A stretch of DNA of 64,000 bases from UBA4408 sp002389785 (GCA_035438985.1 DAORJK010000007.1:1-64000); one strand, 5' to 3'. Numbered from the stretch's first letter, positions 8,595 to 18,185 are shown. Numbers and translations are program-made. The notes: generated by a model from the sequence alone, not told the origin.

Positions 8595-11500
8595 TTAATT
8601 AAGCAAAACTATACGCAAAGTTTGCGTATTACCTGAAACAGTGAGTTTTAATAAATAGGTGCCGGCAACAATACCATCGGCCTTAAAATTACGTTTCAAG
8701 ACTTGCTTTCCTGCCTCTTGTTTTGTATTTACCAACTCTTTTACCTGCTCACCAAGCAAATTGTAAAGTTCAATTTGCACTTGTTCGCTGTTTGGTAAAT
8801 AATAGGAAATACCAATCTCACCTGTGCTCGGATTAGGATTTGCACTAAAGCCAGTTGCAAAATTAACGACTTCTTTAACACCTGTTATCAAAACTGTTTG
8901 GGTTGAAGCTGTATAGCATTGATTAATTGCTATGAGTTTTACTGTATAAGGTCCGTTACCACTATAAGTATGTACAGGATTAGTGGTAGTATCGGTTGTT
9001 CCATCTCCAAAATCCCATAAATAACCTGAACTTAGTGGTGTTGTGTTGGTAAATGACACAGTATTACCCGAGGCATTATAAGCAAAAGAAGTTATACCTG
9101 AAGGTGGGAATTGCTGTGTTAAAGTTACAGGAACCTGCACCCAATTATTCGTTTCATCTTGTTCTAAAAAATTATTGTTGGGATCGGTAATCGAAACAAT
9201 GGCATAATTGCCGTTGCAAGTTCCCGGAAAATCAATTTGCATTCCTGCTAGACCGGAAGAGTAAATATCCAAATTTCCGGTAAAAATCCCCTGATCTGTA
9301 CCACACCCGGTGACACTTCCAAAACCTGAATTCGGTATATCGGCCATGGTAATTACATTTCCGGTATTATCCAGGCAATAACCTAAATTATTGGTACAAT
9401 TTCCTAAATTGATTAAACAAAAACTAACTTTCGCGCCGGTTCCAACAATAGGCCAAGTAGTTGCGTCCGGATTTGAAGTTGGAATTCGCAAACTAAATGC
9501 TCCCCAAGAATCAACATGCACGTGTCCATGTGTAGGATGAAAACTCATAAAACCTGCATCCCGCACCGAACTGGTCATAACACCATGATTTTTGTGATAA
9601 ATGGTTTGTTTAACTAACTCCTTTACCGGTTGACCGTTGGGACAAATGGTAGTGCTGCAGGATACTGAAACTGTATCACAAAAACACTGGTTTGAACCAT
9701 GTATTTCCATAGGTCCCCAGCCAATATTCGGAGTAGCATTACTTAAGCGCATTGCTCCTAATGATTCAGGATGATCGTTTTGTATAATCAATGCGCTGGC
9801 AGTCATATCCGGCAATAAATCACAGTTTTGAGTTCCATCAGGACACTGGCAAGCAAATGCATTTGAGCCACTGCAAGCACCTACAGGAATAGGAGGATCT
9901 GCCGGAGGGTTGGTGCAAAACGAAATAGATGCAGTAATAAAATTTCCAGGAGGGGTAACAGACGGGGCTTCATCGATTACACATAAATTCCAGGTTCCAT
10001 TTGGGTTTTGTCCGTTATTAAAATCGTTAAGTGAAAAATTAGGAATGAAGGTTCCGGTAAACGGAGCATTGGCCGCATAAATGTATCCATTAGCACCATT
10101 CATAGCGAAACAAGTATTGCTGTAGTTGGCAAATAATCCACCGTTATTTTGACTCAAATAAACAGTGTCGCCAATGGGTGATTTTAAAAATACTTTTAAT
10201 TCTCCTACTTCAGGATGTTGAATATCTATACATACTTCCATCACCCCGAATGATGTATCAATTACTGAAGGTAATCCAGAAACTACAATCGGGAAACATA
10301 CGGCAAAATTGTTATCCGGAATTGCTCCTCCGGCGGTGGTTGAAAATGTTCCAGAGGCAACATCCATGGAAACAAGCAAGCTACTTGAATTTACAGAAAC
10401 ACCACTGCAGGTAACTTCACATTGATAGTAGGTTGAACTTAATTGAGAAGTTGAGTAGGTAGCTGAAGTCGCCCCTGCGATAAGATTCCAGTTTATTCCA
10501 TCGGAGGAAGATTGCCATTGATAAGATAAGCCTGTTCCTATTGTACTGCCTAATAAGGATAGTGTGAAGTTAGCATGCGGGCAAACAGCATTTGAGGTGC
10601 TAACTGTATTACCAGCAACCGGCGGCGTTGTACAAGGTGCAATGGGTATAATGGTTAGGGTATAATCTTCTGTTTCACCCCATGTGTAAGTAGCACATGC
10701 AGTTTGTGCAATGGTTCCCTGTTCAGCTAATATTACTCGCATACGGGTATTTCCAGGTGCTGCAGACAAAGGAATTGTAACAGTTCCTGATACTATGTTA
10801 CCTCCCACTGCTGCTGTAGTTCCTGCATCAAAAACTCGTTCTCCTGCATCACTAAAATCGCCATCCTGATTGTAATCAATGAAAACACTTACCCAACAAG
10901 CAAAAAAACCTGCACTATTGATTTGTGTAATTGATAGCGGATAAGATAAAGTTTGCGTAAACGATTGAGGAGGCAAGGAAGTAAAATCAGTATAGGTATT
11001 TACCGAACTGCTATTGTTTAGGGCAGTGGTGTTGGTACCATTCGATAAACTACCAAAAGTAACATTGCCAATATCGTCATCAACAGTATTGCTAGCAAAA
11101 GATGCACAGTAGCAAGACGTCACGGAATTCATCCCAACCGATATTGAGTTACTGGTATCACTGCTTCCGCTGCATGTTACATAACATCTGTAGTAACTTG
11201 CTTGGTTCTGCGTTAACGAATAAGTATTAGAATTTGCTCCAACCAGATTTGTCCAATTAGTTCCATTGGTAGAATTTTGCCATTGAAATACCTGACCAAC
11301 TCCTGCTGAATTTCCGGTTAGTTGTAGGGTAAAAAATTGAGAAGAGCATACCAAACTTTGACTTGAACTTGCAGCGCCTGCACTTGGAGGTACCGGACAG
11401 GGTAAGGCCGGAAGAATGGTTATTAGATAGTCTTCGGTTTCGCCATAAGTATATAAACCACAACTTGCGGGAGTTGCTTCTGATAATACAAAGCGCATTC

Positions 11501-12719
11501 GAGTTGTTCCACTTAATGCAGTAAATGGAATTACTACATTACCATTCATGATGTTACCTCCAACTGAAGCATTCGTTGTATCGGTGTAAACTAATTCTCC
11601 ATTATCTAAAAAGTCACCATCCTGATTATAATCAATATACGTATTCAAATAACACGTATAAAACCCAGCCATATTAATCTGAGTTACAGATAGAGAATAC
11701 GTATTACCGGGTAAAAAGCTTTGTGGTGTAAGGGAAGTAAAATCAGTATATAGTTTATTGGAAGTAGGATTATTGAGTGCTGGGGTTGCCGTTCCATTAT
11801 TCAAACTTCCAAAAGTTACGTTCCCGATATCATCATCCGCAGTATTTGTTGCAGCCGATATACAATAACATTGGGAAGCTGAATTAAGGGCAACATAAAC
11901 TGGGCTTGAAGCGCTTGAATTTCCGGAACAAGTTAAAACACATCGATAGTATAATGGCAAGGTTGTAGAGGTAACTAAGATACTTGAAGTAGCTCCACTA
12001 ATTGAAGTCCATGAACTATTGTTTTGTGATAACTGCCATTGGTAGGTTAATCCGACTCCAACAGAATTTCCGGATAGTGAAAGTGTAAAATTCACACCGC
12101 TACAAGCAGCTACAACTGAACTTAACGCGATTCCAGCAACGGGTGGTACTGTACATGCAACACCACCGCTAATGGTAACAGTATAGTCTTCCGTTTCGCC
12201 GGAACCAAATTGAGTGCAAGCATCCGTAGCACCATTGTTGGTACCTGCCTGTCGGCTGCGGATTCGCATTCCTGTAGTACCATTATAGCTTCCTTGCGGC
12301 ACAGTTATAACCGCAAAATTGGGGACTCCGGCAACTGAAGTAGTACATACTTCAGTCCATTCATAGGCGTCATAAATCAGGTTATGGTCATAATCAATCC
12401 ACACAGAAATATTGTTTACAGCATCGGTTGTAACTCCTAAATTATAAGATGATCCTTGATTTAAAACCGCAGTGGTTGTAGCACTTGGTGCAATGGTAGT
12501 TAAGGTGCCATTTGAACCGCTGGTGCAAATCGTATTGTTGCTCAAAAAACTGGTTCCGGTAATTTGTACCGAGGTAATTAGTTGACCGGTAGCACAGGCA
12601 CCACCGCCTAAATTTGAGCCAATACAATATTGAGCTTGAGATTTATTTGAGTATAGTTGAAAAACTACAAACAGGGTAATAAGTATTAACCTTTTTAAAA
12701 AATTAGTAGAAAAAAACAT
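8595..12719 (-). CDS. Giant T9SS cargo protein with lysyl-oxidase-like domain
   Basis: A 1374-residue secreted protein. Approximate order: signal peptide (1-29), GEVED (32-183), Ig-like, GEVED (283-433), Ig-like, GEVED (535-688), Ig-like, proprotein-convertase P-like domain (788-933), lysyl-oxidase-like domain (966-1197), PKD domain (1215-1282, with YLWDFGDGTTD) and a T9SS sorting domain (1288-1374). The oxidase-like part keeps the copper motif FHPTHGHVH (His1064, His1066, His1068), Lys1097 in AKVSFCL and Tyr1153 in LDIYSSGL, the positions that would form a lysine tyrosylquinone cofactor. It could therefore deaminate lysine side chains and cross-link protein outside the cell; activity is inferred. 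It is a single gene just upstream of a related T9SS gene. Confidence 0.85.
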   Translation of the reverse strand: MFFSTNFLKRLILITLFVVFQLYSNKSQAQYCIGSNLGGGACATGQLITSVQITGTSFLSNNTICTSGSNGTLTTIAPSATTTAVLNQGSSYNLGVTTDAVNNISVWIDYDHNLIYDAYEWTEVCTTSVAGVPNFAVITVPQGSYNGTTGMRIRSRQAGTNNGATDACTQFGSGETEDYTVTISGGVACTVPPVAGIALSSVVAACSGVNFTLSLSGNSVGVGLTYQWQLSQNNSSWTSISGATSSILVTSTTLPLYYRCVLTCSGNSSASSPVYVALNSASQCYCISAATNTADDDIGNVTFGSLNNGTATPALNNPTSNKLYTDFTSLTPQSFLPGNTYSLSVTQINMAGFYTCYLNTYIDYNQDGDFLDNGELVYTDTTNASVGGNIMNGNVVIPFTALSGTTRMRFVLSEATPASCGLYTYGETEDYLITILPALPCPVPPSAGAASSSQSLVCSSQFFTLQLTGNSAGVGQVFQWQNSTNGTNWTNLVGANSNTYSLTQNQASYYRCYVTCSGSSDTSNSISVGMNSVTSCYCASFASNTVDDDIGNVTFGSLSNGTNTTALNNSSSVNTYTDFTSLPPQSFTQTLSYPLSITQINSAGFFACWVSVFIDYNQDGDFSDAGERVFDAGTTAAVGGNIVSGTVTIPLSAAPGNTRMRVILAEQGTIAQTACATYTWGETEDYTLTIIPIAPCTTPPVAGNTVSTSNAVCPHANFTLSLLGSTIGTGLSYQWQSSSDGINWNLIAGATSATYSTSQLSSTYYQCEVTCSGVSVNSSSLLVSMDVASGTFSTTAGGAIPDNNFAVCFPIVVSGLPSVIDTSFGVMEVCIDIQHPEVGELKVFLKSPIGDTVYLSQNNGGLFANYSNTCFAMNGANGYIYAANAPFTGTFIPNFSLNDFNNGQNPNGTWNLCVIDEAPSVTPPGNFITASISFCTNPPADPPIPVGACSGSNAFACQCPDGTQNCDLLPDMTASALIIQNDHPESLGAMRLSNATPNIGWGPMEIHGSNQCFCDTVSVSCSTTICPNGQPVKELVKQTIYHKNHGVMTSSVRDAGFMSFHPTHGHVHVDSWGAFSLRIPTSNPDATTWPIVGTGAKVSFCLINLGNCTNNLGYCLDNTGNVITMADIPNSGFGSVTGCGTDQGIFTGNLDIYSSGLAGMQIDFPGTCNGNYAIVSITDPNNNFLEQDETNNWVQVPVTLTQQFPPSGITSFAYNASGNTVSFTNTTPLSSGYLWDFGDGTTDTTTNPVHTYSGNGPYTVKLIAINQCYTASTQTVLITGVKEVVNFATGFSANPNPSTGEIGISYYLPNSEQVQIELYNLLGEQVKELVNTKQEAGKQVLKRNFKADGIVAGTYLLKLTVSGNTQTLRIVLLN
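10359..11871 (-). repeat. Tandem Ig-GEVED module repeat inside the giant T9SS gene
   Basis: Two consecutive units of about 252 residues (roughly residues 283-534 and 535-787) each contain a GEVED domain that begins CYC, has DDDIGNVTFGSL and YIDYNQDGDF or FIDYNQDGDF, ends GETEDY, and is followed by an Ig-like domain. The protein similarity is obvious, the DNA similarity is weaker, so the duplication is not recent. Confidence 0.75.
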
Positions 12720-12862
12720 GGTAAAATAGTTTGGGTTATTGATAAAGAGTAATTATACAAAATTTTATTTCCTTTTACAAATTAATAGAGCATTTCAATA
12801 GGTCTCAACTTAAAAGAAAATTATAGAACTGAATAAAAGTCCTCAAAGTAAAAACATAACTT

Positions 12863-13468
12863 TTACTTCTTTTCCTTTTTAAGCTTTTGAAGTCGATAAT
12901 ACTCGGCATACAGCTTTTTAATATTGTTATTCACCTTCACAGTATAGTTGTAGTCGTAATCAAAGGTTTTATTAAAATTGTTGAAATTGATTTTAGCGAT
13001 AGGCTCGCTCAAAACTGCTACATCCAATTCAGGTTCTTCGCGAAATAAGTCAATGTCAAATGGAAACACACTAACAAAAGTGTCGTAGCGCGGCACAATT
13101 GTATTTACCCCAATAATTTTAGATACATACCCTTTCTTAGAAAACTCAATAGTGTATTTTTTACCCAAGGGCAATTTAATAGCACATCTTCCTTTCTTAG
13201 TAAACCGCTTATCCATTGTAAAATCAGTTTCATTTAGCACACGAATCATCACAGAATCCAAGGCTTTTTGTTTGCCATTTTCACTAACTGCCGACTGGTA
13301 AACCATACCGTCAAGCATGAGGTAATACTTTGGATTATCTAACATGAGTGAATCAACTTTACGTTGTTTCTTCACAACAGTATCTGTTTGTGCAATTACC
13401 GATAAACCGTTTAAAACAAGTGCAAAAACAAAGAATGTTTTGCACAATTTGTATACTGCTAATTTCAT
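12863..13468 (-). CDS. Exported carboxypeptidase-regulatory-like protein
   Basis: A 201-residue protein with a signal peptide (ends VIAQ, about residue 27). The centre (about 85-130) has the strand pattern of a carboxypeptidase regulatory-like or prealbumin-like sandwich: GRCAIKLPLGKKYTIEFSKK then GYVSKII. The C-terminus is a basic helix rich in Lys. Such domains in Bacteroidota are often periplasmic or outer-membrane structural proteins. Function unknown. It has its own candidate promoter; the strong terminator upstream separates it from the lipoprotein gene at 13609. Confidence 0.6.
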   Translation of the reverse strand: MKLAVYKLCKTFFVFALVLNGLSVIAQTDTVVKKQRKVDSLMLDNPKYYLMLDGMVYQSAVSENGKQKALDSVMIRVLNETDFTMDKRFTKKGRCAIKLPLGKKYTIEFSKKGYVSKIIGVNTIVPRYDTFVSVFPFDIDLFREEPELDVAVLSEPIAKINFNNFNKTFDYDYNYTVKVNNNIKKLYAEYYRLQKLKKEKK

Positions 13469-13485
13469 TTTAGAAGTGTTTTCTA

Positions 13486-13493
13486 CAAAACTA
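13486..13493 (-). promoter_or_regulatory. Candidate -7 element for the gene at 12863-13468
   Basis: Minus-strand TAGTTTTG matches TAnnTTTG, 17 bases before the start codon. Confidence 0.5.
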
Positions 13494-13553
13494 ATTATTT
13501 TTAGGAGGAATGTTGTTCATTGAAGTGTTTGATATCCTCAATAAATTGTTAAT

Positions 13554-13592
13554 AAAAAAGCCCTGTTAGGAATATGCTAACAGGGCTTTTTT
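13554..13592 (-). terminator. Strong bidirectional-type terminator after the OmpA/TPR lipoprotein gene
   Basis: GCCCTGTTAG (13560-13569) and CTAACAGGGC (13577-13586) form a perfect 10-bp stem with a 7-base loop, flanked by six A and six T. It directly follows the stop at 13609 on the minus strand. Confidence 0.9.
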
Positions 13593-13608
13593 GAATTCGA
13601 TTTATTTC

Positions 13609-15321
13609 TTAGTTAACCGCAGCTTTAAAGTCTGCATTGTCTTTGAATTTTAAAAACTCTCGGTCTTCTGAAGCTTTTGCCTTTAATGAAGCATCTTTCT
13701 CAAAAGCGCTTTTCAGATTATTTACAGTAGCTGCAGCATCGTTTTTACGTGCTTGTATTACAGCTTTCAAATAGTATCCCATTGCTGAGTTATTATCTTT
13801 ACTTGCTTCCACAGTTGAGAGGGCACCTGCAGCATCTAAGTTTAATAATTTTGCTAAAGCAGCGTTAAAAGTATTTTCGCTACCGTAATTGCTTACAGCT
13901 TGCGAATATTTTCCATTCATAATATTGATTGCTCCCATGTTGTAGCTAGCCTCTGGACCTGCGCCTGACGCAGCAGCATAATGAGCTGTAGCGCCTGCTC
14001 TGTCACCTTTCTTAATCGCAACTATACCCAAGTTATTCTCAATAACCGGATTGTTTGCAGAAGCAGCAGCTGCTTTATTAAATGCTGTCTCGGCATCAGC
14101 CATCTTATTTTGTAAAACATATACATATCCCATATTATTATGTCCTCTCCAATCGCCAGGATATAAACGGGCTGCATTTGTAAAAATATTCATTTTGGTT
14201 GTGAGATCATTCGATAGAGTTGCAGCATACAATAACTCTTCAATAGTTAATGAATCAGGGGTCGCTGCCGACATTTGTGTTAATACTTCATCAGTTCTTC
14301 CTAATTTATTTGCATTTACCGTAATCTTTGATTTACGCAATTTTGGAAGTATTTCATCAGCAATTTCGGTATATGCTTTAGAGATGTTTTTTATTTCAGA
14401 TTCTCTTTTATCTAAATCTGAATAGGTAGAAAGTATGCGTAAAATCATGTCTTTATCAGGAACATTTGAAGCTTGCATCAACGATTGAAAACCAGCCCAG
14501 TCTTCAGGAGTAGATGATTTACTGTAAAACGCATCATCCAATCCAAAAGTTGATTTCTTTTTCTTCATTTGAGTCATGAAAAATTTAGCTGTTGCATCAG
14601 CACGATCGCTGGCAAGATTTGCATTTTTATCCTGCTCTCCATCAGGAGATGCATAAGCAGATATAGCAATGCCTTTGAACTCAAATCCTTTTGCCATTCC
14701 ATTTTTAAAGAAATCGTCAACAGCCTTCATGTCTTCTTGCTTTAATTCGGCAGCACGAATATCTGACTGACTCATAGCAAAATTAATGTCCGCTTCTTTA
14801 CTAACCGGAACTACTTTCTGAAAATTATCCTTTGCCATTATTGGACGCTCATCACTCATGACAAGTCTAGAAGTAATAATGGTTCCATCGGCCATTTTAG
14901 GTAATGGAAAATCTTTTGATTTGCTCTTTTTAGAAATGACTGCTTTTCCACCCAATTCAGAAACTTTCATTCCTTCTTCATAGGCCACTTTATCAACAAT
15001 GGTAAAGTCATAACCTTTGTCGCGAACAACTTTAACACCTGTTCCTTCTTTCACTTTCTCACCATCAAATGTGATGGTTTTTAGCGCTTTTTCGCCACCG
15101 TTCCATTTAATGCTTGGCATTAAAACTACGGTGTTTTTTGGGCCATACGCTTTTTCCGGAATATGACCTTTAACAGTAATTGCTACGCTATCGCCGTGCA
15201 TTTCCATTGGGCTGGGAGTAACCGTGTAAGTTACTTTCGACCAATCGGTACTTTTACATCCTACAAGAACAACAGATGCTGCTGCAACCACTGAAAATCC
15301 TTTTAGTAGATTTTTTTTCAT
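13609..15321 (-). CDS. Lipoprotein with OmpA-like region and TPR repeats
   Basis: A 570-residue predicted lipoprotein (lipobox LVGC, Cys22). Residues about 30-160 form a beta-rich domain (VTPSPMEMHGDSVAITVKG). Residues about 175-260 resemble an OmpA-type peptidoglycan-binding fold: ISAYASPDGEQDKN followed by LASDRADATAKFF, which parallels the NxxLSxxRA helix of OmpA. The C-terminal third carries TPR-like helices (GHNNMGYVYVLQNKMADAE, ENNLGIVAIKKGD). It probably links outer membrane and cell wall or scaffolds envelope proteins. The exact family is not named here. Single gene, own terminator and candidate promoter. Confidence 0.7.
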   Translation of the reverse strand: MKKNLLKGFSVVAAASVVLVGCKSTDWSKVTYTVTPSPMEMHGDSVAITVKGHIPEKAYGPKNTVVLMPSIKWNGGEKALKTITFDGEKVKEGTGVKVVRDKGYDFTIVDKVAYEEGMKVSELGGKAVISKKSKSKDFPLPKMADGTIITSRLVMSDERPIMAKDNFQKVVPVSKEADINFAMSQSDIRAAELKQEDMKAVDDFFKNGMAKGFEFKGIAISAYASPDGEQDKNANLASDRADATAKFFMTQMKKKKSTFGLDDAFYSKSSTPEDWAGFQSLMQASNVPDKDMILRILSTYSDLDKRESEIKNISKAYTEIADEILPKLRKSKITVNANKLGRTDEVLTQMSAATPDSLTIEELLYAATLSNDLTTKMNIFTNAARLYPGDWRGHNNMGYVYVLQNKMADAETAFNKAAAASANNPVIENNLGIVAIKKGDRAGATAHYAAASGAGPEASYNMGAINIMNGKYSQAVSNYGSENTFNAALAKLLNLDAAGALSTVEASKDNNSAMGYYLKAVIQARKNDAAATVNNLKSAFEKDASLKAKASEDREFLKFKDNADFKAAVN

Positions 15322-15373
15322 TTGAGAGTGAATTAATTAGATTTTTAAGTTTTAGTAAGTATCAAATCTGCTG

Positions 15374-15381
15374 CGAAAGTA
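15374..15381 (-). promoter_or_regulatory. Candidate -7 element (TTCG variant) for the OmpA/TPR lipoprotein
   Basis: Minus-strand TACTTTCG, one base from TAnnTTTG, 52 bases before the start. The gap 15322-15521 shows nothing else that I can name. Confidence 0.35.
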
Positions 15382-15521
15382 ATTTTTATATTCATAATAT
15401 GAAAAACTTTTTTTTAAAGACGAATGAACGGGAATTATCTGCGAGCGAATGGGAATGAATCGAGTCTGAACAGATAATCGAATTGTTGATAATTCTCAAT
15501 TTGTGGCTAAAACAAAGGGTT

Positions 15522-16154
15522 TTATAAAATTAATCGATTAATTCCAATTGGATACTCATCCTTAATGGCCTCTAAGATTTGTTGGTAATGATGCTTGTTC
15601 GCGACAAAATCAATATTGTTCACATCAATTATTAAAGTGCGTTGTTGCTGCTGCTGACGAATGTAATCAAAGTAGTTTTGTTGTACCTTTTCAAGGTATT
15701 GCGGGGCAATGTTTTGCTCAAACTCTCGGCCCCGCTTCTTAATGTTGTACTTTAAGCGGTCTATATCCAAATAAAGGTAAACCAATAAATCGGGTTTAGG
15801 AAGTTGTGCGTGAATGATGCTAAATAATTTAGTGTATAACCCAAATTCATCCTCCTTCAAATTAGCCTTGGCGAATATTAAACATTTATTGAAAAAATAA
15901 TCGGATATCGTAAAACTCGCAAATAAATCACGATTGCTCAAATGGTTAGTCAATTGTTGATAGCGTTCTGCCAAAAATGAAAGCTCGACTGTAAAAGCAT
16001 ATTTATCGGGATTTTCATAAAACTTTGACAAAAACAAATTCTCTTCAAATTGTTCCAAAATCAACTTCGCCCCATACTGCTCAGCGATAAGTGTAGATAG
16101 GGAGGTTTTGCCTGCACCAATATTCCCCTCAATAGCAATAAAATCGTAGCGCAT
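15522..16154 (-). CDS. Deoxynucleoside kinase
   Basis: A 210-residue kinase that phosphorylates deoxynucleosides in the salvage pathway. The P-loop GNIGAGKTS is at residues 10-18, LEQFEENLFLSKFYENP matches the substrate-binding Glu region, ERYQQL follows, and the LID-type Arg cluster is IKKRGREFEQ. It resembles the deoxyadenosine/deoxyguanosine kinases of Bacteroidota and Firmicutes more than thymidine kinase. I choose the ATG at 16154 over a TTG 12 bases upstream because the chain then begins directly before the first strand. It follows folK on the same strand with a 57-base gap, a pairing I have seen in this phylum. Substrate preference cannot be read from sequence. Confidence 0.88.
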   Translation of the reverse strand: MRYDFIAIEGNIGAGKTSLSTLIAEQYGAKLILEQFEENLFLSKFYENPDKYAFTVELSFLAERYQQLTNHLSNRDLFASFTISDYFFNKCLIFAKANLKEDEFGLYTKLFSIIHAQLPKPDLLVYLYLDIDRLKYNIKKRGREFEQNIAPQYLEKVQQNYFDYIRQQQQQRTLIIDVNNIDFVANKHHYQQILEAIKDEYPIGINRLIL

Positions 16155-16211
16155 ATTAACCTGCAATAAATTTAAACCAATACTTTAACGCTAACATTTA
16201 CCGCTACTAAT

Positions 16212-16730
16212 TTAGGATTGCAAACTATGAAAAAATTGGCTTGCTTCATACACCTTTTTCACTTCCAATGTATCCTCGCAATCAATCAACAGTTGCTGAA
16301 CACTTTTCTTCAAAACAGGGTGCTGTATATTGGGAGCAATTTCCTGCAAGGGAATTAATGTAAATCTTCGCTGGTGTAAATAGGGATGTGGAATCGATAA
16401 GTTATCCATTTCGATAATTGCATCTTCGTAAAACAAAATATCAATATCTATGATTCGCTCCTTCCATTTAGTTTCATTTCTCACCCTACCAATCTGTTGT
16501 TCAATTGAAAGTACTTTATCCAATACTTCTAATGCCGAACTTTCAGTAATAACACAAAGCACACAATTATAAAAAGAGTTTTGTTCTTCAAATCCCCATG
16601 CTGCCGTTTCATAAATAGCTGATTGCAAAGCAACTTTTCCAATTTGCCGGTCAATTTTACGCAAAGCATGAAACAAAACTTCATCTCGTTTTCCCATATT
16701 GCTGCCTAAAAGAAGAAATACCTTGTGCAT
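16212..16730 (-). CDS. folK: Hydroxymethyldihydropterin pyrophosphokinase FolK
   Basis: Transfers pyrophosphate from ATP to 6-hydroxymethyl-dihydropterin in folate synthesis. The 172-residue product begins MHKVFLLLGSNMGKR, the family N-terminus, keeps FYNCV of the pterin pocket and the metal-binding pair in ERIIDIDILFY, followed by IPHPYLHQRRF. An in-frame start 45 bases upstream exists but would lie on the candidate promoter and over the first bases of the divergent region, so the ATG at 16730 is preferred. It is divergent from pabB, so two folate-pathway genes share this intergenic region. Confidence 0.93.
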   Translation of the reverse strand: MHKVFLLLGSNMGKRDEVLFHALRKIDRQIGKVALQSAIYETAAWGFEEQNSFYNCVLCVITESSALEVLDKVLSIEQQIGRVRNETKWKERIIDIDILFYEDAIIEMDNLSIPHPYLHQRRFTLIPLQEIAPNIQHPVLKKSVQQLLIDCEDTLEVKKVYEASQFFHSLQS

Positions 16731-16741
16731 AAAATTTTTTT

Positions 16742-16749
16742 CAAATATA
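16742..16749 (-). promoter_or_regulatory. Candidate -7 element for folK
   Basis: Minus-strand TATATTTG matches TAnnTTTG. It implies a very short leader before the ATG at 16730 and excludes the longer folK start. Confidence 0.4.
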
Positions 16750-16821
16750 ATCTCAATTTTTGGTTTGGAAAGCATTGAAATCTTTTAGCAGATTCTTGCA
16801 CTTATTGGTGATACAATTTTA

Positions 16822-16829
16822 TACCTTCG
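16822..16829 (+). promoter_or_regulatory. Candidate -7 element (TTCG variant) for pabB
   Basis: TACCTTCG, 14 bases before the ATG at 16844; a TTG at 16796-16798 could be the -33 box with a rather long spacer. It supports the shorter pabB start. Confidence 0.4.
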
Positions 16830-16843
16830 CAAAGAATCCTAAC

Positions 16844-18175
16844 ATGCGAAAATCACTTTTTTTCAACCTGACTTCTCCCCTGCTGTTTAAGTCGCAATTA
16901 CTGCAATGGGCTTCTCAATTTTCAAATCTTGCCTTTTTAAATAGTAATACCACCGGTTCAGAAAACCATTCAAACATTAATGTTAATACATATGATTTAG
17001 TGGTGGGGGTAGACGCCATTTGCGAATTAAAATGCAGCTTTGAAGGGGCTTTTAAACAGCTAGAAAACTTTATTGAAAGCATAAATGACTGGTGTTTTGG
17101 GTATTTATCCTATGACTTAAAAAATGATGTTGAGAAAACACTGTTTTCCAAAAATCAAGACAGTCTTGAATTCCCCGATTTACATTTCTTTCAACCTCGA
17201 TTGGTTTTTATGCTCAAAGAAACTCGGTTGGAGGTAAGTTTTTTTGAAAACAACTATGCAGAAAGTCAACTGCAAAAGCTTATTGAGGAAATTAACTCAA
17301 TTGATCTAAGAAATGAATTCATCAGGTATAACGCTGCTGAAATTCAAGCTCAAGTGAGCAAAGAAAATTATTTTAAAAATGTAGCAGCAATCAAGCATCA
17401 CATTCAACAAGGCGATATTTATGAATTAAATTACTGTATAGAGTTTGTTACACAACAACATCAAGTACAAGCACACTTGCTTTATGAGCAACTAAACAGT
17501 ATTTCACAAACTCCAATGTCTTGTTATTATAAATCAGATTTTGTGCATTTGTGCTGTGCTAGTCCTGAAAGATTTTTAAAAAAAACAGGAACAAAATTAA
17601 TTTCTCAACCTATTAAAGGAACGCGTAAAAAAGGAACGACAGAAGTCGAAAACAATCAACTAAGAAAGGAGCTATTGAACGATGCAAAAGAACGAAGCGA
17701 AAATGTCATGATTGTTGATTTAGTTCGAAATGATTTATCGCGAAGTGCTTCCAAAGGCAGCGTGAAAGTTGAAGAACTGTTTGGCGTATATTCCTTTCAA
17801 CAAGTTCATCAATTAATTTCAACTGTAAGCTGCGAGCTTTCTTCCGAAATTCATTTTATTGATGCCATAAAAAATGCATTTCCGATGGGCAGTATGACCG
17901 GAGCTCCTAAAGTTAGGGCAATGCAACTTATTGAGCAATTCGAAAACAGTAAACGAGGAGCTTACTCAGGAGCAGTAGGATATATTACTCCCGAAAAAGA
18001 TTTTGATTTTAATGTGGTAATAAGAAGTATCTTACACAACAGTAAAACGAACACAAGTTCATTTATGGTAGGAAGCGCAATTACTGCAAACTCTATAACA
18101 GAAAACGAATACGATGAATGCTTTGTTAAAGCAGCGGCATTGTTTCAAGTGATTGAAAAAAAACAACAACATTAA
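16844..18175 (+). CDS. pabB: Aminodeoxychorismate synthase component I (PabB-like)
   Basis: Converts chorismate to aminodeoxychorismate for p-aminobenzoate and folate synthesis. The 443-residue product has the chorismate-binding domain with QPIKGTRKKGT, SENVMIVDLVRNDLSRSA and GSMTGAPKVRAMQLIE, the last being the strongest motif of the family. The Lys in PIKGT is the PabB type of nucleophile; anthranilate synthases usually have PIAGT. The open frame extends 28 codons further upstream, but the ATG at 16844 follows a candidate promoter and gives the usual N-terminus. Divergent folK supports the folate assignment. Confidence 0.88.
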   Translation: MRKSLFFNLTSPLLFKSQLLQWASQFSNLAFLNSNTTGSENHSNINVNTYDLVVGVDAICELKCSFEGAFKQLENFIESINDWCFGYLSYDLKNDVEKTLFSKNQDSLEFPDLHFFQPRLVFMLKETRLEVSFFENNYAESQLQKLIEEINSIDLRNEFIRYNAAEIQAQVSKENYFKNVAAIKHHIQQGDIYELNYCIEFVTQQHQVQAHLLYEQLNSISQTPMSCYYKSDFVHLCCASPERFLKKTGTKLISQPIKGTRKKGTTEVENNQLRKELLNDAKERSENVMIVDLVRNDLSRSASKGSVKVEELFGVYSFQQVHQLISTVSCELSSEIHFIDAIKNAFPMGSMTGAPKVRAMQLIEQFENSKRGAYSGAVGYITPEKDFDFNVVIRSILHNSKTNTSSFMVGSAITANSITENEYDECFVKAAALFQVIEKKQQH

Positions 18176-18185
18176 ATTTTACACC

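Noticed and set aside
10178..10414. Open frame on + inside the giant T9SS gene
   Set aside because: Lies fully within a well-supported coding region on the other strand, with no family match or promoter.
16760..16843. Longer N-terminus for PabB
   Set aside because: The extension does not look like the family N-terminus and runs over the divergent folK promoter region.
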